64,000 bases of DNA from contig CM055618.1 of the NCBI GenBank assembly GCA_029379385.1, forward strand, positions 4,350,134 through 4,414,133, in the 5' to 3' direction. A program made the position numbers and the translations under genes. Of the stretch, positions 20,161 to 31,594 are shown piece after piece. Origin of the DNA: Quillaja saponaria. Taxonomy: Eukaryota > Streptophyta > Magnoliopsida > Fabales > Quillajaceae. A model generated the notes under the pieces. It was not told the DNA's origin, did no database searches, and worked only from the letters and a program-made list of their open reading frames with translations. Position 1 is the first letter of the stretch; every line of letters starts with the position of its first letter.

Positions 20161-22078
20161 GTTTCTTTTGAATGATAGTAGATACATTCTCTCCCACACT
20201 TACTGTTGAGACAACTTTTGTTAGTGCACAACTCCTTGAGAAACTTTGCATATCGAGGGACTTGCTTGATTGCATCCAAGAGAGGAATATTGATTTCAAC
20301 CTTTCTAAACATCTTTAAGATCTCCTTCTCCTTTTCTTCTTTCTTAGACTTATAAGAACTCAAAGGAAAAGGTGGAGTAAGCTTAAAATTGGAAATCATA
20401 GATTGAGGATTTACCTTGGGAACACCCAAATTAGGTTCGGCATTCATTTGATTAAGGGTAGAAACTTTGGCCAACTTTGAAGAAGTTTCGGCTTCAACTT
20501 CAATCTCTTCCTCCAATGCAACATTCCTTGGTTTACTTTCTCCAAGCTCTTTTCCATTCCTTAACTTGATTGCACAAGCACTTTCTCGACTAGTCATAGT
20601 TTGAGAAGGCAACTTACCAGACCTTTGTGTTTCCAATTTACCCACACTAGTAGCAAGTTGTCCTACTTGCTTCTCCAAGTTTTGGATACTTGACCTTGTT
20701 TCTTGTTGGAATTACATCATGCTTTGCTGGAAGGCCAATGTATTGGATGCCATTGTTTTCTTCATATCTTCCTTAGATGAACCAAAATTGGATGAATTCA
20801 TTGGTTGTAAGGGTTGTCTAGATTGATATTATGGTTGTCTTGAAATCTAAGAGGGTTGATGTTTTGGCCTCCATTTGGTAGTGGTTGTGGTTGATTCCCA
20901 TAATGCAAGTTAGAGTTATCTCTCCAGCCAGGATTGTACATGTTAGAATATGGATCATACTTACATTGTGGTTGTCCAAGAAAAATGCCACCAATGGCAT
21001 TAGCTTGTTCCGTAGGATCATCTTGCATAGTAGGAAACATATCAGTTGGATGCCCTTGGTTAAAGCAAATGCCACATGCTTTCACTTACTGCACATTTCC
21101 AACAGCCAAAGAACGCACAAGAGAAGTAAGATTGCCAACTTGTTGTTCAAGGTTAGAGATACTTACTTCATTTACTTTTTTGGAGGGTGCATCCATGCGA
21201 GTTCCAAATTGTTGCGAATTGGCAGCCATGTTGAAGATTAATTGCTTTCCAGCATCGGGTGTTTTGTCAACTAATGCCCCTCCACTTGCGGCATCAATTA
21301 TATTCCTTTCTTGTGGCATCAAACCCTTGTAGAAGTATTGGATGAGTAGTTGATAAGAGATTTGGTGATGGGGGCACACAACTTCTTAAATCTTTCCCAA
21401 TATTCATATAAGGTTTCACCATTGTATTGCCTTATTCCACATATTTCCTTTCTTATATTTGCAGCACGTGATGCAGGAAAATACTTCTCCAAGAAAAGCA
21501 ACTTCATCTCATTCCATGTAGTGATCGAGCCAGAGGGGTTGTAATATAGCCACTCCATAGCTGCATCACCCAAGGAGAATGGGAATGCTCGAAGTTTGAT
21601 TTGCTCCTCGGTCACACCATTGGGTTTCATGCTTGAGCACACTAAATGGAATTCCTTGAGATGTTTATGTGGATCTTCACCTGAAAGACCACGAAAAGTA
21701 GGAAGTAAGTGAATAAGACCAGATTTAAGCTCAAAAGGGACATTAAAATAAGGAAAATTAATGCAAAGAGGTTGATGGTTAAGATCAGGAGTGGTGAGCT
21801 CCTTAAGAGTGTGAGGATTGTCGAATGGCCATGTTTTCAACTTGTTCGTGGATTGGTGCAATTTCTTCCTCTAATTCGAAAGCCAAAGGATGTGCTCTTT
21901 GTGACACAAACTCTACGTGTGTGACTGATTTGATGTAATCTCTCACTGCACGTATTCTAGGATTGAACTCTTCAATTGGGCTTTGTGGTGGAGTTCGATT
22001 AATTGCCTCGACTTGCTCTTCGTAGAACTGTTTAAGTTGCTCTAAGGTGGGTTGTCTGTCTTCTTCGAAATCGAACAT
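20161..22078 (-). pseudogene. Athila/Tat-type gag with zinc knuckle
   Basis: The first ATG after the primer site is at 22078 (MFDFEEDRQPTLEQLKQFYE). Gag continues with INFPYFNVPFELKSGLIHLL, FRGLSGEDPHKHLKEFHLVC, FPFSLGDAAMEWLYYNPSGS, FLEKYFPASRAANIRKEICG and ASGGALVDKTPDAGKQLIFN. A knuckle, CGICFNQGHPTDMF, has lost its last Cys to Phe. YNPGWRDNSNLHYG follows, a common motif of this clade. The final linker holds SACAIKLRNGKELGESKPRN and GVPKVNPQ. Several frameshifts divide it into five open pieces, so it is not functional. Confidence 0.85.
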
Positions 22079-22141
22079 ACAACCTGTACAAATGATCTAA
22101 ACTAAACAAAAACACAAGCAATCAAATTAAAAAGATTAGTT

Positions 22142-22159
22142 TCCCCGGCAACGGCGCCA
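22142..22159 (-). other. tRNA-Asp primer binding site
   Basis: The minus strand reads TGGCGCCGTTGCCGGGGA, the tRNA-Asp primer site standard for Athila/Tat elements. It lies five bases inside the LTR end at 22165 and 64 bases upstream of the gag ATG. This fixes both clade and orientation. Confidence 0.95.
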
Positions 22160-22164
22160 AAATT

Positions 22165-23047
22165 TGATGAGTCGTCGATGTTCACCAAATAAAAACTTTA
22201 CTAACTATATTTGTAGTATAGTAAGTAAGGTATCGATCCCAAAGAGAAATAATTAAATTAATCAAATTCAACTCAAGCAAGTAGTTCTTTTTTAATTAAA
22301 TTGAACCAAAGCAAAAGAGCATAAGAATTTCAAGTATAAAAGTAAATACCAATATGAATATACACATATGCATGCAAATCAACCATGGAAACAAGTCTTT
22401 CCTACCTATCCTTACTACCTCTTTGTTAATTAGGTCAAGCAGAATAACTAACACTAATCACATAATAACCCTCATCAAGCGTTATGGATTTAATTACGTG
22501 AAAGCATTACGAACTAGATAGGTGGAATTTATTCTAAACAATTAACACACAAGCGGCGTTAACTTAATCTAGGTCAGATTTTCCTAGCAACACTCAAATA
22601 AACTCAGATTTAATTCAAGTGCTAATTTTACTACTCATGTTAATTAACCATGCAAAGACATGTATCAATCTATCGTGTACAATCAATTAAGTAGCATCAG
22701 AGTACATGTATCAATCTATCATGTGTACATCATAACAAACTAAAACACATAATCATTAAGCAATTAAACCAAGAAAAACATGAATACTTGCATTTGTGTA
22801 TAGCATCAGATTTTGTCTAAAAAAACAGATCTCATAGTAGCTTCATAAGTCAATGTTACTTAATATCTAATTCCTTAATCAGATTTGCACTTTCTATTCT
22901 ATCCAAAATTTGAATATTCTAATATGATCTTGTGATCTTCTTTCAATCCTAATCCTATTAAAATTCCTTGCCAAAGTTGGATTCCTCATGTAGAAATCCT
23001 TTATTGCCACCAAGATTCCTAGTCCAATTAGGATTTGCACTTCATCA
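22165..23047 (-). mobile_element. 5' LTR of the Athila/Tat element
   Basis: The inner edge is set by the primer site. Read on the minus strand the LTR ends CGACGACTCATCA. The outer edge is best placed at 23047, giving a start of TGATGAAGTGCAAATCC and matching TGATGA/TCATCA ends over 883 bp. The target duplication cannot be tested because the 3' LTR is not present. Confidence 0.65.
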
Positions 23048-23886
23048 ACTCATAAATTTGTCTCAATGTGCTCATTCTAGTCCTTAGCTCCATTTTACTC
23101 TTTATGTCTACAAAGCACAGTTTTACACAAAACAAGATAAGTAAACTAAAGTGAGACATAGCATATGCATAAAAGACTAAGGTACTAAAAAGTTAGAATA
23201 ATATGAGTCTGTCACCTTTGTACAAGGTATCTATTAGACCTTATATCTAAAGATCATTTGCTCTACTACAATGAAGAACTCTTTTTTGACAACTATGTAA
23301 AAGTCCATACGAGTGTTTTATGATTGAGTCAATTCAGTGAACTTGTTCTCTAACAAGCACCTTCATGTTTATTATAGTGTCAGCTACACAAGTGATCATC
23401 AAAAGATTGATCACCCTCAATATTTGAGCTAACATAACATGCTCTAATCTAACTAGATCATTGATCTCATTATTAATGATCTTATGATTTGGAATATTTA
23501 AGAATAAAGCTTAAGAAAAAATATCTTATAAACATGATCAAACCATGGTTCTTATTTTCATTGCTTGTATTCTATGAGATTTATCATGTTTATAGTAAAG
23601 AATTAACTAGCAATTAAAGTACATGATAAATAATAATATCATATAATAATGAAAAATATTCAATTTATTAATAGCTGAATAAGATTGTATTTACAAGTAA
23701 TATATCACAGACATTTAATGCCATTGGCTTGTAGGGCATACTACTAACATTTTATATATTGTTGCACTAATTATCATTTAAACAATATAATAAAGAATTC
23801 CTATTGAATATTATTACATATATTAAATACAAATAAAGTGTCATTACAACTAACTATTAATTGACTCTTGGACATTAACACTAACA
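23048..23886 (-). mobile_element. LTR-like sequence, possibly Ty1/copia
   Basis: Non-coding. The minus strand has two starts of the form TGTTAGTxxTA, at 23749 (TGTTAGTAGTATGCCCTAC) and 23886 (TGTTAGTGTTAATGTCC). The latter is followed by 'caattaatagttagttgtaa' and 'tgacactttatttgtattta', a pattern common at the start of copia LTRs in dicots. The left end is not defined. No copia coding domain is nearby, so it would be solo LTR material. Confidence 0.35.
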
Positions 23887-25138
23887 AATCTTATAAAGCT
23901 CCTCAGAGTCCTTAAAGTCTTCAATGGCTTTCTTAATCTCGATTTCTTAAGAGGTGCTTAGACGATATACATCCTCCTTCATCAACTTCAGCTCTTCATG
24001 AATTCTAGTCATCTCTTCATCATTTAATCTTTTCAGTACAACTCGGGCTTGGACCTCGGCCTCAAGTTTCGCACACAGGTCTACACTAACTTTTTCCACA
24101 CCCATAGTATGAGTCCTCATCTCGTTTACCTTTGCACAGGCAGCTTTCAATTAGACGAGAAGCATTCACATGCTCGAACATGAAAGGGCTCCCTGCATAT
24201 TACACCATAAATTCAATATTAAGTACAAACTCAACCACTAAACAAGACCAACTGATAACACCAACAACACAAACTTACCTTCAATATGGACTCGAAGAAA
24301 GTATGAAACCCATTTTCCAAGGGTAGGCTATCTAGGGCTCCCTGAGTAACTTTGTAAGCCCCATTCACAACAGATGACATAAGGTTCCTTTCTTGATTAT
24401 CTTCTCGGATTGGAGAGTTAGGATCTAGGTTCATCGGCTTTGTGTGAATATCGAGAGCTTTCTTCTTCCTTAGCTTCTTTGACTTCTGATCTTCAACAGT
24501 TCTACTCTTAGCATCCTCAGAATTTTTCCTCTTCTTCTCTTTTTGGATTTCCAGAAGCTAGTCCAAAGTAGGTTTTCTCTTCAACCCATCAAGTAAATTT
24601 TGATAAGTTACTTGCTTAGTAAATTATCAAATGTTAAAAAATCACAAAGAAAAAAGAAGACGAGAGTAATGCTCACATCTATTCAGATATTCACCCTAGG
24701 TCAGTTCAGACTTTTCAGCAGAAAACAACATCGGGGTAGCTAGATATTTGTAATATCAAACTTGGGTTTTCCCCTAGGTTGATTGGAAAATTCATATTAG
24801 ATCTTTTATAGCCGTTTTCTTTGCTGCCGCATAAGGTCAGGAGCACACTTTATTGAAGCATTTTATTTTACTCCATCCGTTTTTTAGCCAATGGGACTTA
24901 AGACTGTGTACAAAAAAGTATCAGGGCTTCCAACCCTTATTGTTATCGGGAAATGCTCGAAAAAGGAAGACCTCGAGGCAAAGGAGAACCATTCCCCCTT
25001 CATGGTTTTCATAGAAAATAAATGCCTAAACACAGAGAGCGAAGGTTTCAACTCCAGCACATGACAAAGACTTATAAAGCCTACTACAAATCTAGTCCCA
25101 TTGGATATCAGTTGAGCTAGACACACACCATATAACAC
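23887..25138 (-). pseudogene. Broken gene with plant 'putative gypsy type transposon' domain and coiled coil
   Basis: The minus strand reads LYGVCLAQLISNGTRFVVGF, SLCHVLELKPSLSVFRHLFS, TMKGEWFSFASRSSFFEHF and VGSPDTFLYTVLSPIG. This order matches the plant domain annotated as 'putative gypsy type transposon' (PF04195). After frameshifts come a Lys-rich segment (KRKNSEDAKSRTVEDQKSKK), ENGFHTFFESI and a coiled coil near the end (VSVDLCAKLEAEVQARVVLK, DEEMTRIHEELKLMKEDVYR). That architecture is usual for these transposon-associated proteins. The N-terminal part is missing upstream of 25138. The function of the family is not established. Confidence 0.6.
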
Positions 25139-25233
25139 TATATACTTTTACAAAAAAAGGGTGTATGGGAAACTGTCTCCACCCTTCTGCTATTTATACG
25201 CACCACCTCTCGGGCACTGAATTGTATGGTCTC

Positions 25234-25870
25234 TGTTGTCTATTTTAATCATACAAGTGCACATATCGTTAATAAGTAATATATAGTAGTACAGTAGAGT
25301 ATTGATCCCATGAGAAATATATCATGTACCACAACCCTAACTAATCAATAAATAATAAAAATCATTAAGCTACATGTCAATTATAATCCTAGAGAATAAG
25401 TTGGTTCCTACTACCTAGTGTAGACATAAAATCACCATCAAAGTAAATAGATGAAAAACTAAAACATATAGAGGAATAAAGAAAACTGGAAGGTTGTCAA
25501 TCTTTAATTAATACTCTTCTAAGCTCTTTTTGCCTTCTTCCGCCTTTGACGACTTTCTTTTCTCCAGAAAAACTCAGTTTCATTGTGTACTTTGAATCCC
25601 CAAGTTAATCCCTCTTTTACAGGCATGCAACAAGCTATTTTGAGATTTTAAGCCCAAATTCTCCTTTGATTTGATTTTTAGTGGGACTCCTAGCATTAAA
25701 CTTTCAAACACACATAAACTAGGTTAATATATATTTGAAATCTTATTTAACACCCAAATCCTAGCCAAAAGCTACTAGGATTCAACATCCTAGTATGATA
25801 AGGACTCAACTAGGAATTTAACTAAAAACTAAACAAAATTCAACTAAAACTCAAGAACATACCTAAATTA
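25234..25870 (-). mobile_element. Athila/Tat-type 3' LTR and adjoining internal sequence
   Basis: The LTR end is at 25234 (minus strand ...agacaaca, as in the LTR ending at 54028). It contains 'atactctac', 'gtgcacttgtatga', 'ctacatgtc' and 'gaatttgggcttaaaat' in family order. At about 25755-25766 the minus strand reads a polypurine-like GGATTTGGGTG, so the LTR is about 520 bp and internally shortened. The rest is 3' internal sequence. Confidence 0.55.
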
Positions 25871-26126
25871 AATGATTAAAAGGACATGTAAGAAGTCTAT
25901 TTCCAAGAGTTATCAGTCTTAGCCCATTTGTCCTTTTTAGACAAAATCCCAAATTGTTAGCCTTAAAGTAAAGTCTTGCAATCTCGGCCATCCTATCTTC
26001 ACTCAGCCTGTGCACAACTTCATCTAGATCTCGTATGTCATTAAAAGGAAGAAAATATGGTTCTTCCGCTTCTAAGTCTTCCCAATCACCATTGAAAGAC
26101 TCAAGGCTAGCCTTCCCACCTTCCAT
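25863..26126 (-). CDS. Unrecognised 87-codon open frame
   Basis: Open frame on the minus strand starting MEGGKASLESFNGDWEDLEA, acidic at the start, then DIRDLDEVVHRLSEDRMAEI. No family is recognised. It lies between LTR fragments, just upstream of the broken transposon-domain gene on the same strand, and could be a displaced N-terminal piece of it or a chance frame. It looks slightly more protein-like than neighbouring sequence because of its charged helical pattern. Confidence 0.25.
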   Translation of the reverse strand: MEGGKASLESFNGDWEDLEAEEPYFLPFNDIRDLDEVVHRLSEDRMAEIARLYFKANNLGFCLKRTNGLRLITLGNRLLTCPFNHLI

Positions 26127-26134
26127 AGAGGATT

Positions 26135-26354
26135 GTTGACTGGCTAGAGGATTGGATAACTAAACCTCCGTAACCCTGACTTCAAAATAAAGAAAGAAAC
26201 ACAACTCTTGACTAAAGAATAAATGTAAACCTCCGTAACCCTGACTTCCCAATCTGTTGACTGGCTAGAGGATTGGATAACTAAACCTCTGTAACCCTGA
26301 CTTCAAAATAAAGAAAGAAACACAACTCTTGACTAAAGAATAAAAGTAAATTAT
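26135..26354. repeat. Tandem duplication, about 98-bp unit with 121-bp period
   Basis: The stretch starting 'gttgactggctagaggattg' at 26135 recurs at 26256. Both copies continue through 'gtaaccctgacttcaaaata' and 'cacaactcttgactaaagaa' with almost no differences. The second copy leads into the LTR fragment that follows. Confidence 0.9.
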
Positions 26355-27400
26355 ATAACAATATTGGCAAAAACATATAACAACAACAACAACAAAGAAC
26401 TCTACTCCGTTTCTCATCACAATAACAAATAACTAAACTATTACACAATACAAACTTAGACAACCCACAACTTTAGTATGACTGCAAACTTCTATCCTTG
26501 ACTTCAAGTATGAGATTCTGAATATACATTGCTGCCAAACAGCAAGTCCAATATCAATAAATGTCATCCCTTGAAATTTTGTTATTCAAAAAAATATTAA
26601 CAAAAAAGGGGTGAGTCCTACGGACATAGTGAGTGAAAAATTATACCCAAAGGGTACTTAGCATCATTCAAAGCAAATATAGAAACATTTAATCTCTAGT
26701 AACAGTATTCGTGTTTCAATTCAATAGTACAAGCACATACTTGTAATTCTCATAAAGCCACGATTCACATGTTTTACAACATATTTAAATGAATTCAAAT
26801 ATCCAAAGTTCACCATTTCAAATAAAGCAATCAAAGCACACAAAGCAAGCAAAAGGCCAACATATTACGCACCCACACAATAGATTAATCTCCGTACATA
26901 ATCCATCCAACCTGGGTTGAACACTCAAATTTTAAAAAATATTTATCATAATCAAAATATAGGTGCATCTGGATCCTAGTTTTAAAAGTAAAATTGTTTA
27001 GGAGAAAAATTTACATTGTTGGCCCTTATCAACCATAAACAATTTCAAACATCAACATAATTCAAATATTCAATCATAACAATACAATTCTTATTTTCCA
27101 CTATATAACATATATATACATAAATACATCAGACAATCAAAAACATTAATCCAGCAACCAAAAGGTAGCAATTAACCACTCACTAGTTTACAAATCGTGT
27201 TTGTCACTTCTGTTGTAACCCAATACAGAGTAAAGTTGAATTTTAGACACAATGTGTCACTTTTGGTTATAAATAAATTAAATAAATACACAAACAAATT
27301 AAAAAAATAAGAAATATATTTAGAACTGTTGGTACGTAACTTATTGTGTTTAAAACACCTCCCTTTCTCCCTTGTCATCACTTTGGTGGATTAAGCTTTG
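26355..27400 (-). mobile_element. Fragment of the solo-LTR family
   Basis: Shares with the LTRs at 1273 and 61694, in order: 'actgcaaacttc', 'tgccaaacagcaag', 'gtgagtcctacggacatagt', 'acccaaagggtac', 'ctccgtacataatccatcc', 'ggtgcatctggatcc' and 'ttggcccttatcaacc'. It has no coding content. The right edge is uncertain. Confidence 0.6.
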
Positions 27401-28777
27401 GGTTTAGCTGTCCAAGAACTGCTGGCAGCGCAGCAGTAACAGCCCTGTTTTGGGTGGCAACATCTGAAAAAAAAAAAAAAAAAAACCTGACCTTCCTTCC
27501 TCGCTTGTAGCATAATTTGGGTAGGTTCGCCATGGAGTTTTTGGAGCCAAAACCTTGGCTTGGAGTAGCTGGAAATTGGGCAGCGAAGGGTGCTCTGTTT
27601 TAGCTTTTGGTGGTTAAAAATTGGAGGTAATTTTATTCTCTTTAAGCTAGTCAAGAAGGGTAGTGGAAAAAGGGGATTTACTGGCAGCTTGAAGGTTGCC
27701 TATTTAGCCGTGAGGATAGTAGTTCAAAATACCTCCAAACTCAACTATTTTAGTGTTTTATTGAGGTTTAATTATAATCTTTCATGTTGAGTATCGGGTG
27801 TAGGTTATTAGTGGGTCAGGAATCAAAGTTTAAAAAAAAAATGGAAAAAAGAAGAAGAAAGAATTATGGGAATTGGATTATGGAAGCTTGAAATTTAATT
27901 GTATTCATGGTGGAAAATTTATAATTCAAGTATGTGGTACTCTAGGTAATTAATTTAAGTTGAAGTTAACAATTGGGACTTAAGCAACATAAGTAAATAA
28001 TTAGGAAGCCTGGAGCTGGACATGAGTACATCAAAGTCCTTGTACGGTAGCCTTGGGTTTGTATGAATTAGTCAAGAAGGTTACTAAGGAGTGGAAAAGA
28101 AGGAAAAGGCTAATTTGCATTGCATATTCCTATATTTTAAAACTGCCATCAAGAATCTTTCATTGCTTATGTATGAATGCTTGTTGAGATTTGACTCACT
28201 TTTTTTCATCTGATGTGCATAATTAGTGCCATGAATGTGTATTCTTCCTTGGATGAAGTCTATGTAACGGGAAAAGAGAGCAAGTAGGGGACTATTGGTA
28301 TGAAGAAAGTGAATTTTGGTATAGTGGCCGTGGGGTCTAGGAATAGAAATGGAAAATTTTGGGATAATTATGGAGTTAGTTTTGACTTAGGCCTAGTGTC
28401 TAAGAGGAGTCTTGTTAATATACGTAAAAGCTCTTCTTTGGTCAAAACCATGTATGTAAATAAGTAGGTAAGTAAATGGATGTACTATGATTTCGTAGAT
28501 CTTTGTATTCTGGGGTTGTTAAATTAATTTTAGCTTGATATGCTTCTAACCGATTTTAGTCTAATAAAAAAATAAAGAACGAAAGATGTAAGGATAAGAA
28601 TTAATTAGGTTATAAAGTTATAAAATAAATTAGACTTAACCAATTGATGAAGAATTAATTAGGAATACAAGTTAGTAAAATAAAGCCTTAAAGATAATAA
28701 CTTAGTTTAAGGAAATTTGATTATCACTTGTTAATACTCAATTAAGTCTAGGTTTAAGGAAGGTAGGGTGTTACATC
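27401..28777. other. Unassigned AT-rich stretch, possibly LTR-derived
   Basis: No gene is seen. It contains poly-A/T runs (27464-27485, 27831-27842) and ends at about 28774 in GGTAGGGTGTTACA, which resembles a plus-strand LTR terminus of the GGGTGTNACA type. A matching start is not identified. Confidence 0.35.
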
Positions 28778-28915
28778 GCAGCTTGAATTTATTAGTGCCA
28801 CAGCATTGTGCTCTCTGTTTCATTTTTGTAATTTAAAGCTCATGAGGTGTGGTGGCGTTAGAAATTTTTGCACCATGGTGTGAATGCTTTTTGTTGAGGG
28901 GCTTAGTCTTTGTTA
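28778..28915 (+). repeat. Dispersed repeat, copy 1
   Basis: Similar by eye to 55969-56103. Both start 'cagctt(g/a)aatt', carry 'ctatgctctct' or 'attgtgctctct', and end in 'gttgagggg(c/t)ttagtctttgt'. Probably retroelement LTR sequence; no full element is visible. Confidence 0.5.
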
Positions 28916-29071
28916 CCTGAGAAAAGATGATATAAAGGCCAAGTGTAGAGTACAAATTAAAATATTACTAAAAATTAAGAAAAAGGGTTTTAGAAACTTG
29001 GGTTGAAGTCCTTGGCTTAACTTAGTGTTGCTCAAGTAGCTTCACCAAGTTTAATGGAGGTATGATCATTA

Positions 29072-30129
29072 TCAATCTTTCCTCCCCAATAGCATTTCAA
29101 TCGTTGGAAACACTTTGGCAATGGTGAATGTTCCAGACCATCTTGTCTTGAGTTTGCCTGGGAAAAGCTTCAACAGGGAATTATAGAGCAGGACTTGTTG
29201 ACCCCGCTCTAAGTGGTGCTCAACAATCCATTGATCATGTAGCCTATTGGTCTTCTCCTTGTAGAGTTTGGCATTCTCATTAGCATTGAGCCTAAACTCA
29301 TCCATCTCATTCAATTGGAGAAGTCTACATTTACCAGTGGCTTGATAGTCAAAGTTCAACTTTTTTAGTACCCAATAGGCATTATGCTCCAACTCAATTG
29401 GTAAAATGGCAAGCCTTGCCATAAACCAGCTAAAAGGGAGACAAGCCTAAATGGGTCTTGTAGACTGCTCGGTATGCCCATAATGCATCATCTAATCTCT
29501 TGGACCAGTCTTTCTGTGATGGACATATAGTCTTCTCTAGAATGCTCTTGATCTTTAGATTTAAGATCTTAGCTTGTCCCACTTGTTTGCGGAAGATAAG
29601 CTAGTGCAACCTTATGAGTCACCTCAAATTTAGCGAGGAGTTTGTTGCAAAAGTAAGACCATTATTCACTCATGATTGCTCAGGGTGTACTAAAGCATGT
29701 AAAGATATTCTTTTTCAAAAAGTAGGTCATAACTTTAGAGTCATTGGTTGGCACAGCAATGACTTCAACCCATTGACAGACATCATCCACAACAACATGA
29801 ATGTATTGATTATTATATAAGGAGATGAATGGACCTATGAAGTTCATCCCCCAAACATCAAACAATTCCACTTAAAGTATGCTATTGAGTGGCATCTCAT
29901 TCTTCCTGGATATGTTGCCCATCCTTTGGCACTTGTCACATTTGGAAACAAATTCATTAGCATCCTCAAAAAAAAAGAAGGCAAAACCTGATAGAAGCAC
30001 TTTTGTAGTAGTTTGGCTCTTTCCAAAGTGACCTCGATACTCTAAAGCATGGAAGTGGTGAAGTATACTCTCCACCTTTTCCACCAAAACACACATTCTT
30101 AATATCTTATCAGCACAATGCTTAAACAA
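29072..30129 (-). pseudogene. Athila/Tat-type integrase
   Basis: Three broken parts. The zinc-binding N-terminus (30129-29872) reads FKHCADKILRMCVL, LHHFHALEYRGHFG and FVSKCDKCQRMGNIS. The catalytic core begins at 29871 (FDVWGMNFIGPFISLYNNQY, HVVVDDVCQWVEVIAVPTND), giving two of the acidic residues; the rest of the core is frameshifted. The C-terminal domain (29422-29072) reads [40 protein letters not shown] and [20 protein letters not shown]. Integrase inserts the cDNA into the genome. Multiple frameshifts disable this copy. Confidence 0.85.
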
Positions 30130-30359
30130 GAAGTGGTCATCCCAACCAAAGAATTTTATATCATGTAAATTTTTTTTTTTTTTGTTGAGAAGTTAGGTTA
30201 GGAGGAAAAACTTTGCCAACTAGATAGTTAACAAAGTCATCTAAGAAGGTTTCATTTATGAGTGGGTTCAGCCACTTGATGATTTCCTTCCAATCTTGAT
30301 AAGTGATCAGCAACTTAATTTTTAGAGCCCTTTCGGTCTCTTATTTTCAAGTCAGATTC

Positions 30360-30677
30360 TTATAGTAATAGGATCCACCTTATCAACCTATGCTTTGCAT
30401 CTTTCTTGTCAATCAAATACTTAATAGCATAGTGGTTAGTAAAAACAATGACAGAAGTTCCAATTAAATAAGATCGAAATTTGTCAAAAGCAAACAATAC
30501 CGCTAAAAGTTCTTTTTCAGTTATGGTACAGTTCAATTGAGCACCATTTAACATCTTTCCTTTTTTTTGACCTAACACTGCCCCTACCGCATAGTCACTA
30601 ACATCACACATCAATTCAAAGAGTAGGTTCCAATTTGGGGTTATTATAATTGGGGCTATTATTAATCTATTTTTCAA
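30360..30677 (-). pseudogene. Athila/Tat-type RNase H
   Basis: Open for 105 codons. [18 protein letters not shown] holds the first catalytic Asp, [20 protein letters not shown] the Glu, and [20 protein letters not shown] the region where the usual TDH has become TNH. It sits between RT (30680-31594) and integrase in the standard order. The TNH change would remove one catalytic Asp. Confidence 0.85.
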
Positions 30678-30679
30678 CT

Positions 30680-31594
30680 CTAGAAACGTAGCAAGACATG
30701 TGTCATCAAATATGAATGGAGTGTCTTTTCTAGGAGATTACAAAGTGATTTGAAATTTTTTGAAAAGTCTTTCATGAATCTCCTATAGAAGCTGGCATGG
30801 CATAGAGAGCTTCTTATTCCTTTTATTGAACTAGGGGGAGGTAATTTTTCTATGGTTTCAATTTTAGCTTGTTCTACCTCAATTTCCTTGTTAGACACCT
30901 TATGGCCTAGAACTATACCTTCTTGTACCATCAAATGGCACTTTTCCTAATTTAAGACTAAGTTGATCTCTTCACATCTTTTAAGCACTAAAGTTAAATT
31001 ATGGAGACATTCATCATATGAATCACCTAAAACAGAAAAATCATCCATAAAAAACTTCAAGCCCTTATGGACCATATTGATGAAAATTGCCATCATGCAT
31101 CTTTGAAAGGTGGTCGAGGCATTGCACAAACCAAATGGCATCCTTCTAAGCAAAGATGCCATAAGGGCAAGTAAACATAGTTTTTTCTTGGTCTTCCGGG
31201 GCATTTGTATTTTGATTATACCCAAATAACCATCTAGAAAGTAATAGTATTCCCTACTTACCAGCCTATCTAGCATTTGGTCAATGAATGGAAGGGGAAA
31301 GTGGTCATTCTTTGTAGCTTTGTTCAACATTTGGCAATCCATGCATACCCTCTAACCAGTAACAGTTCTTGTAGGAATGAGTTCATTGTTTGCATTTGCA
31401 ACAACTGTTATCCCTTCTTTTTTTGGTACACATTGGATAGGACTTACCCAATGACTATTCGAGATTAGATAGATAATTCCAGCATTTAACCACTTGATTA
31501 TTTCTTTTTTCACCACCTCTTTCATTATAGGATTAAGCCTCCTTTGATGCTCAATTGTTGGTTTGTGGTTATCCTCCATGAGGATCTTGTGCAT
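30680..31594 (-). pseudogene. Athila/Tat-type reverse transcriptase
   Basis: Reads IHKILMED-type pre-RT sequence, LNPIMKEVVKKEIIKWLNAG, HWVSPIQCVPKKEGITVVAN, then MDCQMLNKATKNDHFPLPFI, DQMLDRLVSREYYYFLDGY, RRMPFGLCNASTTFQRCMMA and the catalytic FFMDDFSVLGDSYDECLHNL (Phe-Met-Asp-Asp, normal for the clade). Thumb and connection follow (VLGHKVSNKEIEVEQAKIET, SFYRRFMKDFSKN). Breaks at 31345 and 30940 split it into three frames. Confidence 0.9.

Noticed and set aside
25190..25202. A good TATA-like motif (minus strand GTATAAATAG) about 55 bases upstream of the ATG at 25138
   Set aside because: The downstream frame starts in the middle of its domain, so 25138 is not the real start of the gene. The motif could be chance in AT-rich DNA.
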